From the NCBI RefSeq assembly GCF_030269925.1, contig NC_085108.1:4588001-4652000 (forward strand): a stretch of 64,000 bases of DNA, read 5' to 3'. Every line of letters begins with the position of its first letter. The first letter of the stretch is position 1. This document shows positions 40,485 through 52,985 of the stretch, one piece after another. Under the pieces are notes generated by a model. That model saw only the letters and a program-made list of their open reading frames with translations, was not told the origin of the DNA and did no database searches. This stretch comes from Bombyx mori. Its lineage: Eukaryota; Arthropoda; Insecta; Lepidoptera; Bombycidae. The translations under genes were made by a program, and so were the position numbers.

Positions 40485-40887
40485 TATAGATAGAAAAATG
40501 ATTACACACACAATTTTTGTTACACGTAACTTGAATGATTCCACAAAACGTTCTGCTAGCCTATTTGTGGCTGGATAGTAAGGTGAAGAGTGAGTTCTTC
40601 TTCTTAGTCGTACACTCCTGGCGGAGTCGTCGTGGTTATGTATGTCTTATTGCTTGGTTACGGCTTTTACGAGGCTTCTCCATCTCTCTCTATTTGTGGC
40701 AGTGCGTGTACATTCAGTATAGTAAGCTAAAGACAGGATAGTAAGGTAAATTATTGTAAATTATTCACTTCCTTCGTTTACAGCATTGACGCGGTTTTCC
40801 TAAAAACAAAAATCCGGCTGGTCAGCAATGTATTATTACCCGTTTATTTTTTGTGTATTAATCTAACATTGAAATACTGGTACTTAA

Positions 40888-41068
40888 GAATATCAGCCCA
40901 CAGACGTCCACTGTTGGACATAGGCCTCCGACTGAAGACCGGTCCTGCGCTGCCTGCATCTAGCGGATCCCCGCGAACCTCAGTCGATCGTCGGTCCATC
41001 TTGTGGGAGGCCTACCCACGCTACGTCTTCCTGTGCGCGTTCGCCACTCAAGAACTTTCTGAACACTG
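40888..41068 (+). repeat. LINE-like repeat
   Basis: cagcccacagacgtccactg, ttggacataggcctccgac, gtgggaggcctacccacgct. Reads like a common lepidopteran retroelement segment (memory only). Confidence 0.4.
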
Positions 41069-41933
41069 GTACGTTTTACGCCAAAACAATAAAACTAAGC
41101 TCTGTAATTAAAATACTACGCGTCCTCTTAGTATAAACAGATTGAAAAAAAGATGGTACGTTGGGTGGTTGGGTCGCCTACTAGATAAAATACAAGATAA
41201 TAATATGTATCAATAATAGGACACACGTTCCATGATAAAAAAAAATACAAAAAATTATCTACTTTGAGTCGAACTTTTTATTATTATGTTTCATAGGTAT
41301 AAAGCCCTCACTTCACTAAAAAGAATGATTCTATTACAGGACCTTAAGGATATTTTTTTCGGACCGGCGCCATTGTAATTCCATCGAGGTTCCCATTAAT
41401 AGCAAGAGCGCGGGATATGAGAGGGTTGGTGGTCGAAGATAATAAAGGCGGACCCACCAAACGAATCCCCTGTACTCTGGTCCAGTGCCCAGTCTCGGGG
41501 TCTTGAAACACGACTTAACTTCTTGAATCTGTTTCATCTACATTGTTTGTTTATTATTCAACTTACAGTCATTCTAACAGTCCAATCAAGTTTAAATGAA
41601 TTAGCACACAAAAAAGTACTAAATGTCCGATCGATAAAACCCCAAAAACCTCTAGTAGTTAATACGCAACTTCTGTTGAAATTAAACTAGTGATTACATC
41701 ATTTTAGGAAATTAATTTCGTTTGCAATCTGCAAAGCTCTAAAAATCCAAACCAGAAATCAACTATAAGTGGCAACTATCATTTTTATTTTCGATTTTGC
41801 GGTAATTTTTGGTTTTCTCCGCTGATAGCCAAGAAAAAAAACTAAATTATCTATATCGACCGCTGGCCTTTTAGTCACCTTAGGCGGGTTTGTGTTTTAA
41901 CTAACTTCAAAAAAGAGAGAGACGCTCTCGATT
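41069..41933. other. No gene supported
   Basis: A 67-codon minus ORF at 41334-41537 has no motif; otherwise AT-rich. Confidence 0.4.
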
Positions 41934-42290
41934 CTTTTTTTTTTATTGCTAGATGGGTGGACGAGCTCACAGCCCACCTGGTGTTAAGTGGTTACTGGTG
42001 CCCATAGACATTTACGACGTAAATGCGCCACCCACCTTGAGATATAAGTTCTGAGGTCTCAAGTATAGTTACAACGGCTGCCCCACCCTTCAAACCGAAA
42101 CGCATTACTGCTTCACGGCAGAAATAGGCAGGGAGGTGGTACCTACCCGCGCGGACTCACAAGAGGTCCTACCACTAGTAATTACGCAAATTATAATTTT
42201 GCGGGTTTCGTTTTTATTACACGATGTTATTCCTTCACCGTGGAAGTCAATCGTGAACATTTGTCGAGTATGTATTTCATTAGAAAAATC
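41934..42290 (-). mobile_element. Bm1 SINE, body plus partial head
   Basis: Poly(T), ttgctagatgggtggacg through ctaccactagtaattacgc, head-linker to tatttcattagaaaaatcc. The B-box region is lost. Confidence 0.92.
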
Positions 42291-42416
42291 CAATTCTCCA
42301 GTCAGTCCCCTTCTCCAGAATTCACCAGTTGGAATTTGAGAAATCTATTTGGCATTAGGTCGGTACATCTAAATGTTCGTTTCTCGTATTAATGTCTCCA
42401 TTAAGCTTATAACTGA

Positions 42417-42673
42417 CTAACTGACCCGGCAGACTTCGTAGTGCCTCAATCGATAATTTATAAAATGTATAAAATAAACTTAAAACAACACACATCAAAG
42501 GAAAAACAAAATTACTATTTTTATTGAATTCCGAGCATTTTCATATTTATCTACCTTTTAAACCTTCTCTGGACCTCCGCAAATAATTCAAGACCAAAGT
42601 TAGCCAAATCGGTCCAGCCGTTCTCGAGTTTTAGCGAGACTAACGAACAGCAATTCATTTTTATATATATAGA
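42417..42673 (-). mobile_element. Non-autonomous Helitron H3
   Basis: A|CTAACTGACCCGGCAGACTTC (terminal CTAG mutated to CTAA), hairpin GGCA/TGCC, interior cggtccagccgttctcgag, end ttatatatataGA. Confidence 0.8.
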
Positions 42674-43361
42674 AGAAGAAGACTAGTACTAAAGTACTAC
42701 TACTACAGCACTATCTATACCACATTAGGTTGACTGGTAGAGAATCTCTTAGGCATTAAATCTGCCGCCGTAATCTTGTGCATAAAGTTAAATAAACAAT
42801 AAAAAAGAGCCATTAAAAATTATTCCACATAACTATCCCCCCAAAATCAAACCAGCTGTACTAAAACCGACCATAAATTTTTAGAAAGTACACTTCTATA
42901 GTAATTAATCAATCAGTATTTTGAACATCCTATATGCAGGGACGCACACATACGTAGAACGCACACAGACAACGTGTCCGGCAGCGCGTGAACTTATTTT
43001 GTAAGTACAAAACTGCTATTTTTAAATAATTTATGTTTTATTCGGTACGTGTATACCTGATAAAATGATAGAGGCATATTTTTATTGGCTTTTAACGGGG
43101 ACGAGAAGGGTCACTTTGTGGCAAGCGCACACTATAGTGTTGTTACAGTCGCTGTGTGCGAGTATAGTTTGGGACCTATTGACCTTTAGATCTTCACTTC
43201 TTCTTCGCTTCTTCATGAGTCGTAGGTACTAATAAAAATCGTAAAAGAACGGTTTAGTTCCTTTTTTTATTTTCTAAGTCTTAGACCAGTGAGCCGTCCG
43301 TGTCCAATAAAACTGTAAAATATTCGAATAGACGCAATTAATTAAGTAACTATAAAAGGTG
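42674..43361. other. No gene supported
   Basis: Non-repetitive as far as I can see; 43085-43160 is GC-richer. Confidence 0.4.
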
Positions 43362-43715
43362 CTTTTTTTATTGCCCTTGTAGGCAGACGAGCATACGGCC
43401 CACCTGATGGTGAGTGGTTACTGTCGCCCATGGACTTCTGCAATGCCAGGGGCTGAGCCAAGCCGCTGCCTACCACTTAATACTCTTCACAAGTCTCGTT
43501 TGAAGAAGAACATGTCATAGCGCTCGGGAAACACCGGGGAGGGGAGCTCATTCCATAGCCGGATGGTACGTGGCAAAAAAGATCTCTGGAAACGCACTGT
43601 AGATGACCGCAGTGGCTCCAGGTAGTGTGGATGAACTCTGCTCCGGTGGCGGGCGGTGTGATAGTAAAAACGGGATGTCGGTATCATCTCGAACAATTCC
43701 TCAGACAATTCCTTC
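43362..43715 (-). mobile_element. LINE-A 3' end with ORF remnant
   Basis: ttgcccttgtaggcagacg and the minus frame MSEELFEMIPTSRFYYHTAR, then RSFLPRTIRLWNELPSPVF and ERYDMFFFKRDL. Cleanest LINE-A coding end in the window. Confidence 0.85.
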
Positions 43716-43777
43716 TCTCGACAGGAAGAGACTCATTCCTTCCACAGACATCTTGAACAATTCCTTTGTCAATAACG

Positions 43778-43976
43778 ACGAAGAGTTCGACGAGTGAACT
43801 AGCCCTTAGACACTGCGAACTGAGTTTCTCGCCGGATCTTCTCAGTGGATCGCGATTCTGCGAAGCACTGCTCTTGCTAGGGCTAGGGTTAGCAAATTCT
43901 CTCAGGTTGACCGCGTGAGCTCACCCAATCATCCACAAGAATCTGGAATAGCCCCTTAGGTTACCAGCGGATACGA
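43778..43976 (+). mobile_element. LINE-B-related 3' end
   Basis: acgaagagttcgacgagtga, gagtttctcgccggatcttc, gattctgcgaagcactgctc, gcgtgagctcaccca, ggaatagccccttaggttac. Confidence 0.72.
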
Positions 43977-44198
43977 TAAAGTCGTAAAATTGGTTCTAAT
44001 TATTTAAAGACCATATTATTGTTCGTTGATCTACATCACACTTCGAAATAATTGTAACATTAGAGCTGATAAAAACTTGGAATGTACTCGTAGTATTCTG
44101 AGCCCGGGTAAGTACTTATATCCTGTGTATTAATCGTGAAGCAGTCATGCCAATTGAACGATAACACAGGCGTTCTGCAATAAGTGCAGTCTGCATAC

Positions 44199-44434
44199 TC
44201 TACCTCTTGTGAGTCCGCGCGGGTAGGTACCACCACCGTGCCCATTTTTGCCGTGAAGCAGTAATGCGTTTCGGTTTGAAGGGCGGGGCAGCCGTTGTAA
44301 CTATACTTGAGACCTTAGAACTTATATCTCAAGGTGGGTGCGCATTTACGTCGTAGATGTCTATGGGATCCAGTATCCGCTTAACAACCAAGTGGGCTGT
44401 GAGCTCGACCTCCCATATAAGCAATAAAAAAAAA
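44199..44434 (+). mobile_element. Bm1 SINE body
   Basis: ctcttgtgagtccgcgcggg through catataagcaat and A(9). Confidence 0.9.
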
Positions 44435-45099
44435 GCTGCTTCGGCCTCACATCTCAAGGTGGGCCACAAATTTTGTCATTGTCAAAAGTTTACAAAAATA
44501 CACGACATTCTTTTCAAAATCCCTAGCTCCATAAATCACTCAATAACGGGTAGGCTGTAAACAAAATTGTTCGTGTTAGCTTACTAAAAAAAAAAAAACA
44601 AATGCAATTTGAGATTCGCCAACTTTTAGTGTCGCTCAAAATGGAAGTTCCATTGCCCGAATACGAAGAAAAAAAAACGTTTTCGGAACGTCACAAGTAT
44701 AATGTTAATCTGACAATTAAAATACAATCTTAGCCCAGTTTTCTTGTTTTCGCCAAAGACTATTAAAGAGCGCAGATGGCGCGTGCCTCGCGTTTCTTTT
44801 TGCACGAAAATTAACGAAATAAATAAACATTGTATTTTTAATGGCGTTTTAACCTTTAGATCGGTTAATTTATTAAGTCTTCAATGTAGCGAGGGCTGTT
44901 TGGGGACCAGTTTTTTTTTTGTTTTTTTTTTTTTTTCGAATTTTGCGCAAACGAAATACTGTACACACGTCAAGTGTGATCAGAATTTTTCGTTTCACTG
45001 TCTCTGAATGTTCGTAGGATGTTTTCAATAAAGTACCTGACTTTTTTGGGAGAGGGGTTAGCATTGAAGATGTATGGTTTATTTGATTTTCTTAATGTA
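44435..45099. other. No gene supported
   Basis: T-run at 44911-44935. An 87-codon ORF crosses it and is not credible. Confidence 0.4.
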
Positions 45100-45345
45100 G
45101 TGTTTCTTCAGGTTTAGACGTGTAATGACGGTAGTTTATCTGTTTAGCGTCTGTGAAAATCCACAAATGCGAGAAAATGAAACAAAGCCATTACACGTAG
45201 CTTTTCGGGTTCTTCCTAAAAGTCTTAGTAAATAGCTACCATTTTACTGAGACTTTCATTTCATCCCATCTCATTTATCCCAATTGTTTTAAGGTCTCAA
45301 ACTAAATCAACTTCATCCCATTCCACTCCATAGTGGTATCACCCA
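45100..45345 (+). repeat. Dispersed repeat D, copy 3
   Basis: gtgtttcttcaggtttagac, gagaaaatgaaacaaagcca, taccattttactgagacttt, catcccatctcattt, aligned with 46445-46740. Confidence 0.7.
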
Positions 45346-45562
45346 ATATTCCTATTTTAAATGACACAGTTCGCATAAATTTAAAATGGGTATTTTATCA
45401 GCTCGACATTGGCAGCCACAAGCCGATTGCTATATTGAAAAAAATGAAGAAGAAATAACGCCTTGTATTAGCAATGTCAAGAAATATTAACGTTAAGTAT
45501 TTTTTATGGCCTATTTAATTTGATGTGAAAATTTGTGTTTTATACGTCAGCTAATTTCTAAA

Positions 45563-45772
45563 GGTGGTAGGGCGTCTTATGTGCCCGCACGGGTAGGTAC
45601 CACCACCCTGCCTACTTCTGCCGTGAAGCAGTAACGCGTAAAATAAAACTGAGGATATAGAACTCTGGTCTCAATATCGGCGGCGCTTACGTTGCCGATG
45701 CTTATGGGCTCCAGTGACCACTTAACATAAGTGACATGAACTGCTACACCCGTGCAAGGAATTAAAAAAAAA
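45563..45772 (+). repeat. Diverged Bm1 SINE
   Basis: ggtggtagggcgtcttatg, then strongly diverged middle and end, poly(A) at 45763-45772. Confidence 0.75.
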
Positions 45773-45843
45773 ACGATCCTTCGATTGATTCGATTTGCAA
45801 TGATTATTGGATACTTCAAGGACGGCTTCTGGGAAATTATCAC

Positions 45844-46074
45844 ATGTTGCTTACGTGGTATCGATTGCGATTCACATATGGACTTATGCGAGAACTTAAA
45901 ACCAGCTCTGACAACTTATTAGCTCAGCTGCCGCACAAAAAGGGTGACCGCTTCAAAGCTTCCGTCAAAGCTGCCGCGCGCTTTAGTCGCTCGCGTATGT
46001 TGCTATTACAGCTTTCGTTCACTCTCACTTTTGAGTTCAAGGAACGCTTCGAATTAACGAGCCACCGTTTTTAA
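45844..46074 (+). CDS. ORF of 76 residues, unknown, low support
   Basis: Basic frame (MLLTWYRLRFTYGLMRELK, then KAAARFSRSRML) with no family I recognise. Slightly GC-richer than flanks. It may be chance or a transposon remnant. Confidence 0.15.
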   Translation: MLLTWYRLRFTYGLMRELKTSSDNLLAQLPHKKGDRFKASVKAAARFSRSRMLLLQLSFTLTFEFKERFELTSHRF

Positions 46075-46444
46075 TTGCCAATCAAAGGCCGGTGGGTGAT
46101 TTCGAACGAATGCGTATATCTACGTAGAAGATTGGACTGGGTCGTACTTATATAGTGTATTGACGAGATCAAGATATTAGATGGGTATAAAAATCTAGAG
46201 ATCTATAGAATAGGAATCGCAATGCATAAAAAATAGGCAGGGTGGTATAACTAATAATGTAAATTTATCATGTTAAAATTAGCAAAATTTCGGAATGCCA
46301 TATGGCAACACTGTTGGTGGAGGCAATAGCAGCAGTGGGGACGAGACATAATAAAAAAGGCGGTGGTCGGAAAAAAGAAAAAGGATGGCGGTGTATGACT
46401 TTTTGGCGGGAACGCGAGGAGAGAAGTTGTGTTATTTGTTATAT

Positions 46445-46740
46445 TTTGTCTATTTAGTGTTTCTTCGGGTTTAAATGTGTAATTGTGGTTAACTGTTTAA
46501 TACCTGTTAAAGTGCAAAAATGTGGGAAAATGAAACAAAGCCGCTGGACGTAACTTCTCGGGTTCCTCCAAAAAGTCCACTGAAAAATTTTTAGTAAATG
46601 ACCACCATTTTACTGAGATTATATTTCATCCCGTATCATCTCATTTAATTTCATCCCAGTTGATTGATGTCTCAAAGTAATCATCTTCATTTCATTTCAC
46701 TCCATAATATCATTTTTCATAAAAATATTAATATAAATTA
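46445..46740 (+). repeat. Dispersed repeat D, copy 4 (longest uninterrupted)
   Basis: gtgtttcttcgggtttaaat, acgtaacttctcgggttcct, accaccattttactgagatt, tcatcttcatttcatttcac, atttttcataaaaatatta. Confidence 0.7.
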
Positions 46741-46969
46741 AAATGAAGACATGACTTAAAGGTCTCAGTTACCAGGTCATAAAATCCCTTAAAAAAAAAT
46801 ATGGCGGTGTATTCTATAATGAGCCCATAGCCAAAAGATGTAAAGTTGATTTAAAAAATAAACGAGGACAGAACCAAGTGCTCATAAGATGCTTAAGCTT
46901 CTGAAATAATACGCACTTTTAACGGAAGTCACAGAAGATCTTTTAACTTATCTTCCAGAAGCTTGCAAA

Positions 46970-47125
46970 GGCTATTCGGGCTTTACTGTGACTGGTGAGC
47001 TTACGGATCAGAGCCTGAGAGACTGTTTTGGTTGCATCTGTAAAAGCAGTGCATCTTTGAATGTACCACTAGATCGTAATTGCGACCCACTGAAAAGATC
47101 CGGCAAGAAGTTCAACAGGCTTAAG
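46970..47125 (-). repeat. Degenerate LINE-B fragment
   Basis: gactggtgagcttacggatc, attgcgacccactgaaaaga, tccggcaagaagttcaaca. Confidence 0.55.
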
Positions 47126-48168
47126 ATTATCAATACGATCCACCCTTAAGTTACAGCTATGTTAAGGGAAGCTCAGGAATGCTTCGCAAAACGGTCTCCC
47201 CAGCCAAGCCATGAGTGGTTCTTGGTGCTACTGGCGATTTCAAACTCATTAGATTCACATAAATAAAGCCGTATCGAAGGACTAAGAGACTAGACATCTG
47301 TTCTAAGCTGCACTCCTTGTCAATATACGCGCTGCAACGATAGTGTTAAGAACGTTTAGATACGTCATTGTAAATAAATATATATGCATTTCTAATTTTG
47401 TTTCAGGTGTTTTTGTTTAACTAACATTTTTAAGTAAAAATAGGGACGTGCAGGCTTTTTGATATAAAACTAATAATTTAAATTCAATCATCAATTTGGA
47501 GCTAGATGAGTTAGGTTTTTTTTGTTTTTGTTTGTAACATTTTTTGGTCACTAATGTTTAATAGTCGTGTTGTAAATTCAACAATAGATTTCCTTTCGTC
47601 ATCCCGATATAGCTCTTTGATATTTTCAATTAGTTCTGTCTAACTCATTCCTAAGGCACTGCCGCCATTTTAATTGGAATTGTTATTAGCTTAGGCCGCA
47701 AGGTGTGAAACACCGGTTACCTTCGTCGTAACACTTGTTTCTGAATGAAAAAAAATATATATTTGAAAAGCAAAAGTAGTGTAATTTTAAGGCGGGAAAA
47801 AAAAACCTTGACATATTAAGTTGTGAGTCTTTAAAATGACGCGTGCCCTTTTTGACGTTTGATAATGTTTAATTATTATTGCGGATTAACTAATGTCTTT
47901 ATGCATTCGAGTGATTGTTATGCTAATCGTTATTTTATCTGTCTCTTTATTATCGGGACATGTGGACAATGAAATTTATGCTTAATCGTTTGGGTTGTAA
48001 GGCCGAAATCGGTGTACTAATTCCAGATCGTTTTGTGTTAACGATCTTTTGATATTGTCGTAAAAATATGGAAAGGGACTATTTTTAACATCGAAGCTTG
48101 TTCGGAATCTCTCTCGACTAGTTGCTTGGTGAAGATGTCAGCAAGTTCAATTTAAAAAATATATTATA
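47126..48168. other. 1 kb without recognised feature
   Basis: AT-rich; no ORF above 60 codons. Confidence 0.4.
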
Positions 48169-48176
48169 TACATGAA

Positions 48177-48484
48177 CAGGGCCGGATTTAAAATTAATGC
48201 CGCTCCTGGACACCGAAAAAAAAAGCCGCCTCTATACTGAAATATTACTTAATCTTATAGTTTAAGTAATATTGCAATATATATATTATATAAATTATAT
48301 AATTTTTCAAAATTAAAATAACTAATTTATTGAAGAAAGTTTAATATATATTCCAAAAACATAAATAAATATTTGTTTTTTTTCTAACAATCATAAATTT
48401 TTTTACTTTCCAAACTTTGCCGCCCTTAAAAATTTGCAGCCCTGGCCACTTGCCCCGTCTGCCCCTAGTGTAAATCCACCGCTG
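48177..48484. mobile_element. hAT-type MITE, 308 bp, 8-bp target site duplication
   Basis: Inverted ends CAGGGCCGGATTTA and CAGCGGTGGATTTA (11 of 14 identical). Flanks are tacatgaa (48169-48176) and tacacgaa (48485-48492), 7 of 8 identical. No transposase; the 66-codon ORF across it is incidental. Confidence 0.72.
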
Positions 48485-48540
48485 TACACGAATGAATCGT
48501 ATTTTTAACGACGACCAAAAGTTTTGTTTGATTGGGTACA

Positions 48541-48720
48541 AAGGTGGATAAGCTTACGGTCCATCTGCTATTAGGTGGTCAGCAGGGTCTATGGACATGG
48601 ACAGCGTAATTGCCGCCACTTGAAACCCGACTAAGTCTCGCAGAACATTACTGCTTTGCCGGAGAAATAACACCTACCCGAGCGCCTCCAAAGGAGACTT
48701 AACAACTCAAGAGTAGCTGC
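48541..48720 (-). repeat. Degenerate Bm1-like and LINE-B-like fragments
   Basis: ggtggataagcttacggtcc and gaacattactgctttgccgg are Bm1-like. 48664-48720 (acccgagcgcctccaaagg, aactcaagagtagctgc) matches the LINE-B-related copies at 60.6 and 62.3 kb. Confidence 0.5.
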
Positions 48721-48884
48721 AGTATGTTTCTGTAATGTTTTCATATACATACTGTCACGTGCGCTGGTTTAGTTAATAGACAAAATGGCCTCGCTACGGA
48801 CGACACACATAGTAATGGATCTTTTATCATGTTTATATCGGCATCAAGCGCATCTAGGTAGCTCGTATTGTGACTGGGCGTTTT

Positions 48885-49109
48885 GTGAGCCCAGCTACGT
48901 AGGTACCACCACCCCGCCTATTTCTGCCGTGAAGCAGTAATGCGTTTCGGGTTGAAGGGTGGGGCGGCCGTTGTATACTTGAGACCTTAGAACTTATATC
49001 TCAAGGTGGGTGGCGCATTTACGTTTTAGATGTCTATGGGCTTCAGTAACCACTTAACACCAGGTGGGCCGTGAGCTCGTCCACCCATCTAAGCAATAAA
49101 AAAAAAAAG
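48885..49109 (+). mobile_element. Bm1 SINE body
   Basis: gggcgttttgtgagcccag through catctaagcaat and A(13). Confidence 0.9.
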
Positions 49110-49152
49110 TCGTTTCGCAGTCTACAGCGGACACACACGCATCAACTTTACC

Positions 49153-49279
49153 TTTTTGATTTTATTACTTAGGTGGGTGAACGAGCTCACGGCCCACCTG
49201 GTATTAAGTGGACATCTACAACATAAATGCGGCCACCTATCTTGAGATACGAGTTCCTAGGTCTCAGTTTTTACAGTAC
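49153..49279 (-). repeat. Bm1-like SINE, deleted
   Basis: ttattacttaggtgggtga, cggcccacctggtattaagt, cagtttttacagtacc. Same subfamily signature as 22891-23082. Confidence 0.75.
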
Positions 49280-49519
49280 CTAAATAGATAAGTGCGTAAT
49301 ATTTTATGTTAGTAAATACCTATAGCTATTTACTCACCGCTGTCTGTCGTTTTTAGGTTAGAGATAAACGTGCGTACCTGCAACAAAACGCCTCAATGTT
49401 TAATTGGTTTATAATTACAGTATTTAAAATAAAAATATACAAAATATCTTTTTAGAATATTTAGTAGGTATTGTCAAGTGTTCTCGAAAGTTCATTATCC
49501 ACTGTCTTAATAATTTCCT

Positions 49520-49664
49520 CGGCTTCAGTGAGCCTTAGATACAAAAAAAAAAGGTTTTTTTTATTGTCATTATCACGAGAGGTGAAAGGCTAATTGGTTG
49601 AAGCAACATTTCTGTTCATACGCGACATTTATCTTTATTATTAAAGGTCCGTTTTATTTGGTAT
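49520..49664 (+). repeat. MITE family M1, copy 1 (partial)
   Basis: gagaggtgaaaggctaattg and ttaaaggtccgttttatttg match 53824-54065. Cut off by LINE-B at 49668. Confidence 0.55.
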
Positions 49665-49667
49665 TTA

Positions 49668-49858
49668 ACCCACAGACACAGCCCATTGAGTTTCTCGCCG
49701 GATCTTCTCAGTGGGTCGCGTTTGCGATCCGGTGGTAGATTCTGCGAAGCACGGCTCTTGCTGGGGTTCGTGTTAGCAATGTCATCAGGTTTGAGCCCCG
49801 TCAGTTCACCTACTAGCCCGGTGACGCTAATCGCTGATATAGTATCTCTAGTAAAAAT
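49668..49858 (+). mobile_element. LINE-B 3' end
   Basis: cccacagacacagcccattg through gtgacgctaatcgctgata. Confidence 0.78.
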
Positions 49859-50069
49859 ATTTTTAAACTATTTTTTTAAGCATTGTTATTGTATACACCA
49901 GTAAAGTGTCGATATAACTGTTTGGTGTCAAGTTTGGAATAGGTCAATAGGGAGTTTGTTATATTTGAGACATCTTCTGAATAAATATAATAAGTTTGAT
50001 TTAAATGTATTAGGAATAGATGGGTAGGAATTTGAGATAAGGATTTGATTAGGACATTTCGGATATAGT

Positions 50070-50135
50070 AATTTTTATTTTTTTTTGCTTTGATGTGTGC
50101 GAGCTCACAGCCAACCTGGTGTTAAGTGGTTACGG
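50070..50135 (-). repeat. Bm1 3' scrap
   Basis: tgcgagctcacagccaacct, ggtgttaagtggttac. Confidence 0.65.
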
Positions 50136-51441
50136 CCACTTTACGCGAGATTTGCCCCGAACCCACTAGGTATCAATGACCTCATAGCAGCTACGACTTC
50201 GACCACTGTATTTACAGGTTTTGTGGTGTGGTAGTGGCAGAAGTGGAACGGAACATAAAGAAGCCATCAGCTGTCATTAAAATTTATTCAACTGATTCAA
50301 ATATGAAAAACAAAAGAAAACGCCATACGAATTCGAAATAAGTACCGCGAATGAATTGAAATTCTTTTGAACGCTCGAAATTGAATCTTATGTATACAGC
50401 ATAAAGTCCTTTTCGATCGTTGTCGATAGAATACAAGAAAAATACATTCAAATTTGAAATATAATGACCATTTCATTTTCGACTTTCGATCGTTTGAAAA
50501 TGAGCTTTATTCGTTTGATCAAAAGGAAGGATGGCGGGTCCGCGTTAATGGTTTGTCGGGAGTCGCGCACCGTGACGTCACATTTCGGTAAACACGGTCG
50601 ATGCACATACAGTATGACCACACTATAGTGAGATAATATTAATTTTTTTTTGTATTATTTTGTAAGCAAAATATTTTTTAGCGAAAATTTATAGATAAGG
50701 AAAAGCATTTTAAAGTATGCTTTGCCAGTTTTTGGTAACGTCCTCAAATAAGCATACAGGTGATGTAGACACCAGTAAAGCCAGACGGAGACAAACCGTT
50801 TGACAAAAAAAAAAACTGCAGATTAATACGTCAAAACATTTACTTACGGTCGCCATTTTGAATCCGTTATGAAACTAAGAATTTTCGAGAAGTTTCTAAA
50901 GAACAGTTACGAGGCGGTCATCACGCGAGCGTTCGAAATTCGAAAACTAACGTACTGACGTTTCCGGTTCCTAAAAATAAAAATAAAAAAAAAACTCCAC
51001 TGACTGACAGCTCGACAAATTCCCCTTCATGCTGCCCGATTTGAAGCGTGCACCTTATCTCCTTGTGTCTGAGTTTGGTATTAACAAAAAATCCAATTGA
51101 TTCGTTTAAATTTAAAATTGTAGGCAGTAAGGTTTCGTCATAAAGGCGCCGATGTGTTTTGATTCGGTCCATGTTATTTCGTGTTTTGAAATATCAAAAA
51201 AATATTTTATTCGAAATACGAATTTCGTTAAGAACAGATGGATTGAGCATATGGTGAACACGGACATTGCTAAGGATGGTTTCTTTTAATTTTTTTTTAT
51301 TTCAATTTACGTAGATCTTTCGACCGTTGATAAAATTCCGCAGCGTTTGTTTCCTGATAATCATATTTAGAAAATTGGCGGGTAAAGTTTTTAGCGTGGT
51401 CCAATTAAAGCTGTATTTGTAGATTGTCATTTTTTTTATAA
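50136..51441. other. 1.3 kb without recognised transposon
   Basis: Contains several ttcgaaa/tttcgaa-type phrases at 50320-50520. An 83-codon minus ORF at 50921-51172 shows no motif. A possible single-copy stretch worth conservation analysis. Confidence 0.4.
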
Positions 51442-51883
51442 TCTATATCTTAATACGTGACGCAAAAACTTTGTATCCCTTTTTACGTTGAAAGAAAATT
51501 GTGCGGACGGAGGAGTATGAAATTTTCTACACTAATAGAGACTATAGAGAAGAAATGCACAATGCTAATTTTTTTTTAAATAATGCATTAAAGATACATT
51601 TAATCAATAAAGAAAACATTACACACACTACCATGTATTTGACACACACACGTATGCATACTATTTATTTATTGTCAAACTTTTGTTCTTGACGTCTATG
51701 GTCAAATTGAGAATAGAGTAAATATTGTTTGTCTTTATTAATATTTGTCTATAGTGTAGTTCTTGGCGAAATCTATGATTAAAGAAGTATAATAAATAGT
51801 CTTTGACAATGGAGCCCTAATAACGTTCAAACTTATAATTTCAATTAATTATAGTCGAATTTCGACTACTGCGGGACCACTAG
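51442..51883 (+). mobile_element. Non-autonomous Helitron H1, 442 bp
   Basis: TCTATATCTTAATACGTGACG through hairpin TAGTCGAA/TTCGACTA and CCACTAG|T; small insertion (ttgaaagaa) near 51488. Confidence 0.88.
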
Positions 51884-52427
51884 TTACAATAAAAGACCTT
51901 GCGAATAAATAACACTGAAGTGTGAAACCTACACTGACTCTGTCAATGTCAAGTGTATTAAGTGTATTACCTATGACAAGGAGATGCCGTGTATAATGTT
52001 TGATATTGTTTGCTGACCGAGATTGTGATAATAATTGTTTCTTATTCAAAACATTGTCATCCTATTAATGACAGATGACAGCTATAGAATAGTGAATGTC
52101 GTATGCTAATTGAATAATCGATTTCGGATATCGATATTCAATATCGATACTTGTTTTGTTTGAATGGAATTCGTTTAAAATGTACATTGCACATTTGACA
52201 ATGAGAGGAATTTTCACAGAACGTTAATTGGCGACAGAAGAGCCCCCTTATTCTGATCGTAATGAACTATATCCCTGACCGAGGCACAGTTAGCAGATGT
52301 CAGCCAGCTGTGGACATCCTAAACATGTCCTGATGTACCCACCTGATCAACTCTCGATGCTGTCAGAAGCGACTAACCCTAACGGCGAATAAAGTTCAGT
52401 GTCTCAGAGTGTGAAAATTCAGTGGCT
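51884..52427. other. Nothing recognised
   Basis: Short repeat of cgatatcgatattcaatatc near 52130-52150; no gene. Confidence 0.4.
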
Positions 52428-52482
52428 TCAGAAGCTTCAGTAACCACTCAACGTCAGATGGGCCGTGGGTTGATTCATATGG
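52428..52482 (+). repeat. Bm1-like scrap
   Basis: cttcagtaaccactcaacgt, agatgggccgtgggttg. Confidence 0.5.
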
Positions 52483-52544
52483 CTTTGCAACCGGAAATAA
52501 TGACAGGTAGATGACCTCATAACCCATTAAGTGATGTTACAACT

Positions 52545-52985
52545 TGAAGGCGACATTGAGAAGGAGCGGATGAAAGGCGATTGCATGCAGCAGAGATGCG
52601 AATGTTGCGATGGATGTGTGGAGTAACGAGAATGGATAGAATACGGAATGAATATGTTAGAGGAAGTCTGAAAGTGGCACCTGTGACAGAGAAGCTGAAA
52701 AGTGCGCGTTTGAGATGGTATGGACATGTGATGAGACGAAATGAAAATGAGGATGGTAAGAGAATGTTAACTATGAATGTAGAAGGATATAGGGGAAGAG
52801 GTAGACCTAAGAAGAAATGGATGGATTGCGTGAAAGACGATATGGGTAAGAGGGGAGTGAGCGAAGAAATGGTATATGATAGAAGAGTATGGAAGGAGAA
52901 AACATGTTGCGCCGACCCCAGGTGACTGGGAGAAGGGCAGGATAATGATTGAGAAGTGGCTCTCCTACTTCACAAATGCATGAAT
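52545..52985 (+). mobile_element. RTE-like LINE ORF end
   Basis: Open frame 52581-52925: AAEMRMLRWMCGVTRMDRIR, then KLKSARLRWYGHVMRR, GRGRPKKKWMDCVKDDM, and VWKEKTCCADPR near the end. This is the conserved C-terminus of RTE-clade LINE polyproteins, uninterrupted for 114 residues, so fairly young. The reverse transcriptase is not present upstream. Confidence 0.85.

Noticed and set aside
43487..43708. Candidate host protein with SFLPRTIRLWNELP
   Set aside because: The motif recurs at 31.3 and 34.8 kb and is the C-terminus of a LINE polyprotein.
52581..52925. Host gene encoding a 114-residue basic protein
   Set aside because: GRGRPKKKW and LRWYGHV blocks are RTE-clade LINE hallmarks.
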